Shown in pieces: positions 63,746 through 64,000 of a DNA stretch of 64,000 nucleotides. How positions within the stretch are numbered: position 1 is the first letter of the stretch; every line of letters begins with the position of its first letter. The notes below the pieces were generated by a model, which had not been told where the DNA came from, searched no databases, and saw only the letters and a list, made by a program, of their open reading frames with translations. A program made the translations under genes and the position numbers. The stretch is from Halopseudomonas xinjiangensis (GTDB lineage: Bacteria > Pseudomonadota > Gammaproteobacteria > Pseudomonadales > Pseudomonadaceae): the NCBI GenBank assembly GCA_011050525.1, contig DRFO01000039.1:27642-91641 (forward strand). The letters are read 5' to 3'.

Positions 63746-64000
63746 GTCATTCCCACGAAGGCGGGAATCCATCTTTCTCGAATACCCAACCGAGCGCGCA
63801 AGACTGAGCACGGCGTAAAATCTGGATCCCCGCCTTCGCGGGGATGACGTTTAGAGAGTGGTGTTCGGCTAGGCGCCGTCTGGAGTCGGCGTTTGGGTAG
63901 AGTAGCTGCGATGCAGGGTGAGCGACATACGGAACGGCATCTCGCCAGACTACCCCCAACGTCATTCCCGCGAAGGCGGGAATCCATCTTTCTCGAATAC
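63746..64000. repeat. dRS3-like composite element and the start of a second copy
   Basis: After the permease stop no gene is seen to the window end. A left arm GTCATTCCCACGAAGGCGGG (63746) and an inverted right arm GGATCCCCGCCTTCGCGGGG (63823) bracket a spacer beginning ATCTTTCTCGAATACCC. The same left arm and spacer start again at 63961 (CGTCATTCCCGCGAAGGCGG then CATCTTTCTCGAATAC) and run off the edge, 215 bp later. The interval between holds TAGGCGCCGTCTGGAGTCGG without a recognised feature. Confidence 0.88.

Overview
The window reads as a chromosomal segment of a gammaproteobacterium in the Pseudomonadaceae, most likely Pseudomonas or its relative Halopseudomonas. The evidence is the smc-zipA-ligA order, a Pseudomonas-type initiating glycosyl-1-phosphate transferase beside galU, paired DUF1302/DUF1329 outer-envelope genes with AraC-type regulators, and many fatty-acid oxidation genes. 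Genus placement is inference from gene content; no rRNA or tRNA gene was seen.

Region 1 (1-12.9 kb, all on the minus strand) is an O-antigen/surface polysaccharide locus. In transcription order it holds an RfaH-type antiterminator, an exact ops element, wzz, a Wzx-type flippase, an F420-hydrogenase-beta-like Fe-S protein, a polysaccharide pyruvyl transferase, a GT2 transferase, a Wzy-like polymerase, an epimerase, a GT4 transferase, a second epimerase/reductase, a WbpL-like initiating transferase and the start of galU. Most genes overlap by a few bases. The central part is clearly AT-richer than the flanks, as expected for an exchanged O-antigen cassette.

Region 2 (13-18.5 kb) holds a beta-CASP metallo-hydrolase, a low-molecular-weight tyrosine phosphatase, a VanZ-like membrane protein, a DEAD-box helicase, galE and an unknown membrane protein. 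Region 3 (18.5-29.1 kb) is a tandem duplication of a three-gene module: a DUF1302-DUF1329 operon divergent from an AraC-family regulator. Both copies carry the same ATTCA-N5-TGAAT motif exactly 128 bp from the DUF1302 start codon. A repeat array lies between the copies.

Region 4 (29-36.9 kb) has a secreted methyltransferase divergent from a tightly packed six-gene operon of the ArsS/arsenosugar type: radical SAM, solute symporter, aberrant metallophosphoesterase, a TVP38-oxidoreductase fusion and two small glycosyltransferase-like proteins. Region 5 (37-50.5 kb) is mostly acyl-CoA metabolism: an acyl-CoA dehydrogenase, SDR and APH-type kinase set resembling 4-hydroxyacid catabolism, then surE, an SDR, alkB, a second acyl-CoA dehydrogenase, a thiolase, an MFS transporter and a SelD-associated-type oxidoreductase. 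Region 6 (50.5-63.7 kb) holds an unusual chemoreceptor, a KGG stress protein, a YdcH-like protein, dusC, ligA, zipA, smc, an MFS protein and an SLC13 permease.

Two repeat families pervade the intergenic DNA. One resembles Neisseria dRS3 (about 20-bp palindromes, ATTCCC-N8-GGGAAT or GC-richer variants), often paired head-to-head into composite elements and expanded into tandem arrays near 18.5, 38.2, 45.9 and 63.7 kb. The other is a hairpin element of about 100 bp whose arms contain AGCACCAGCT/AGCTGGTGCT, with four copies near 23.8-24.2 kb and two near 43.7-44.0 kb.
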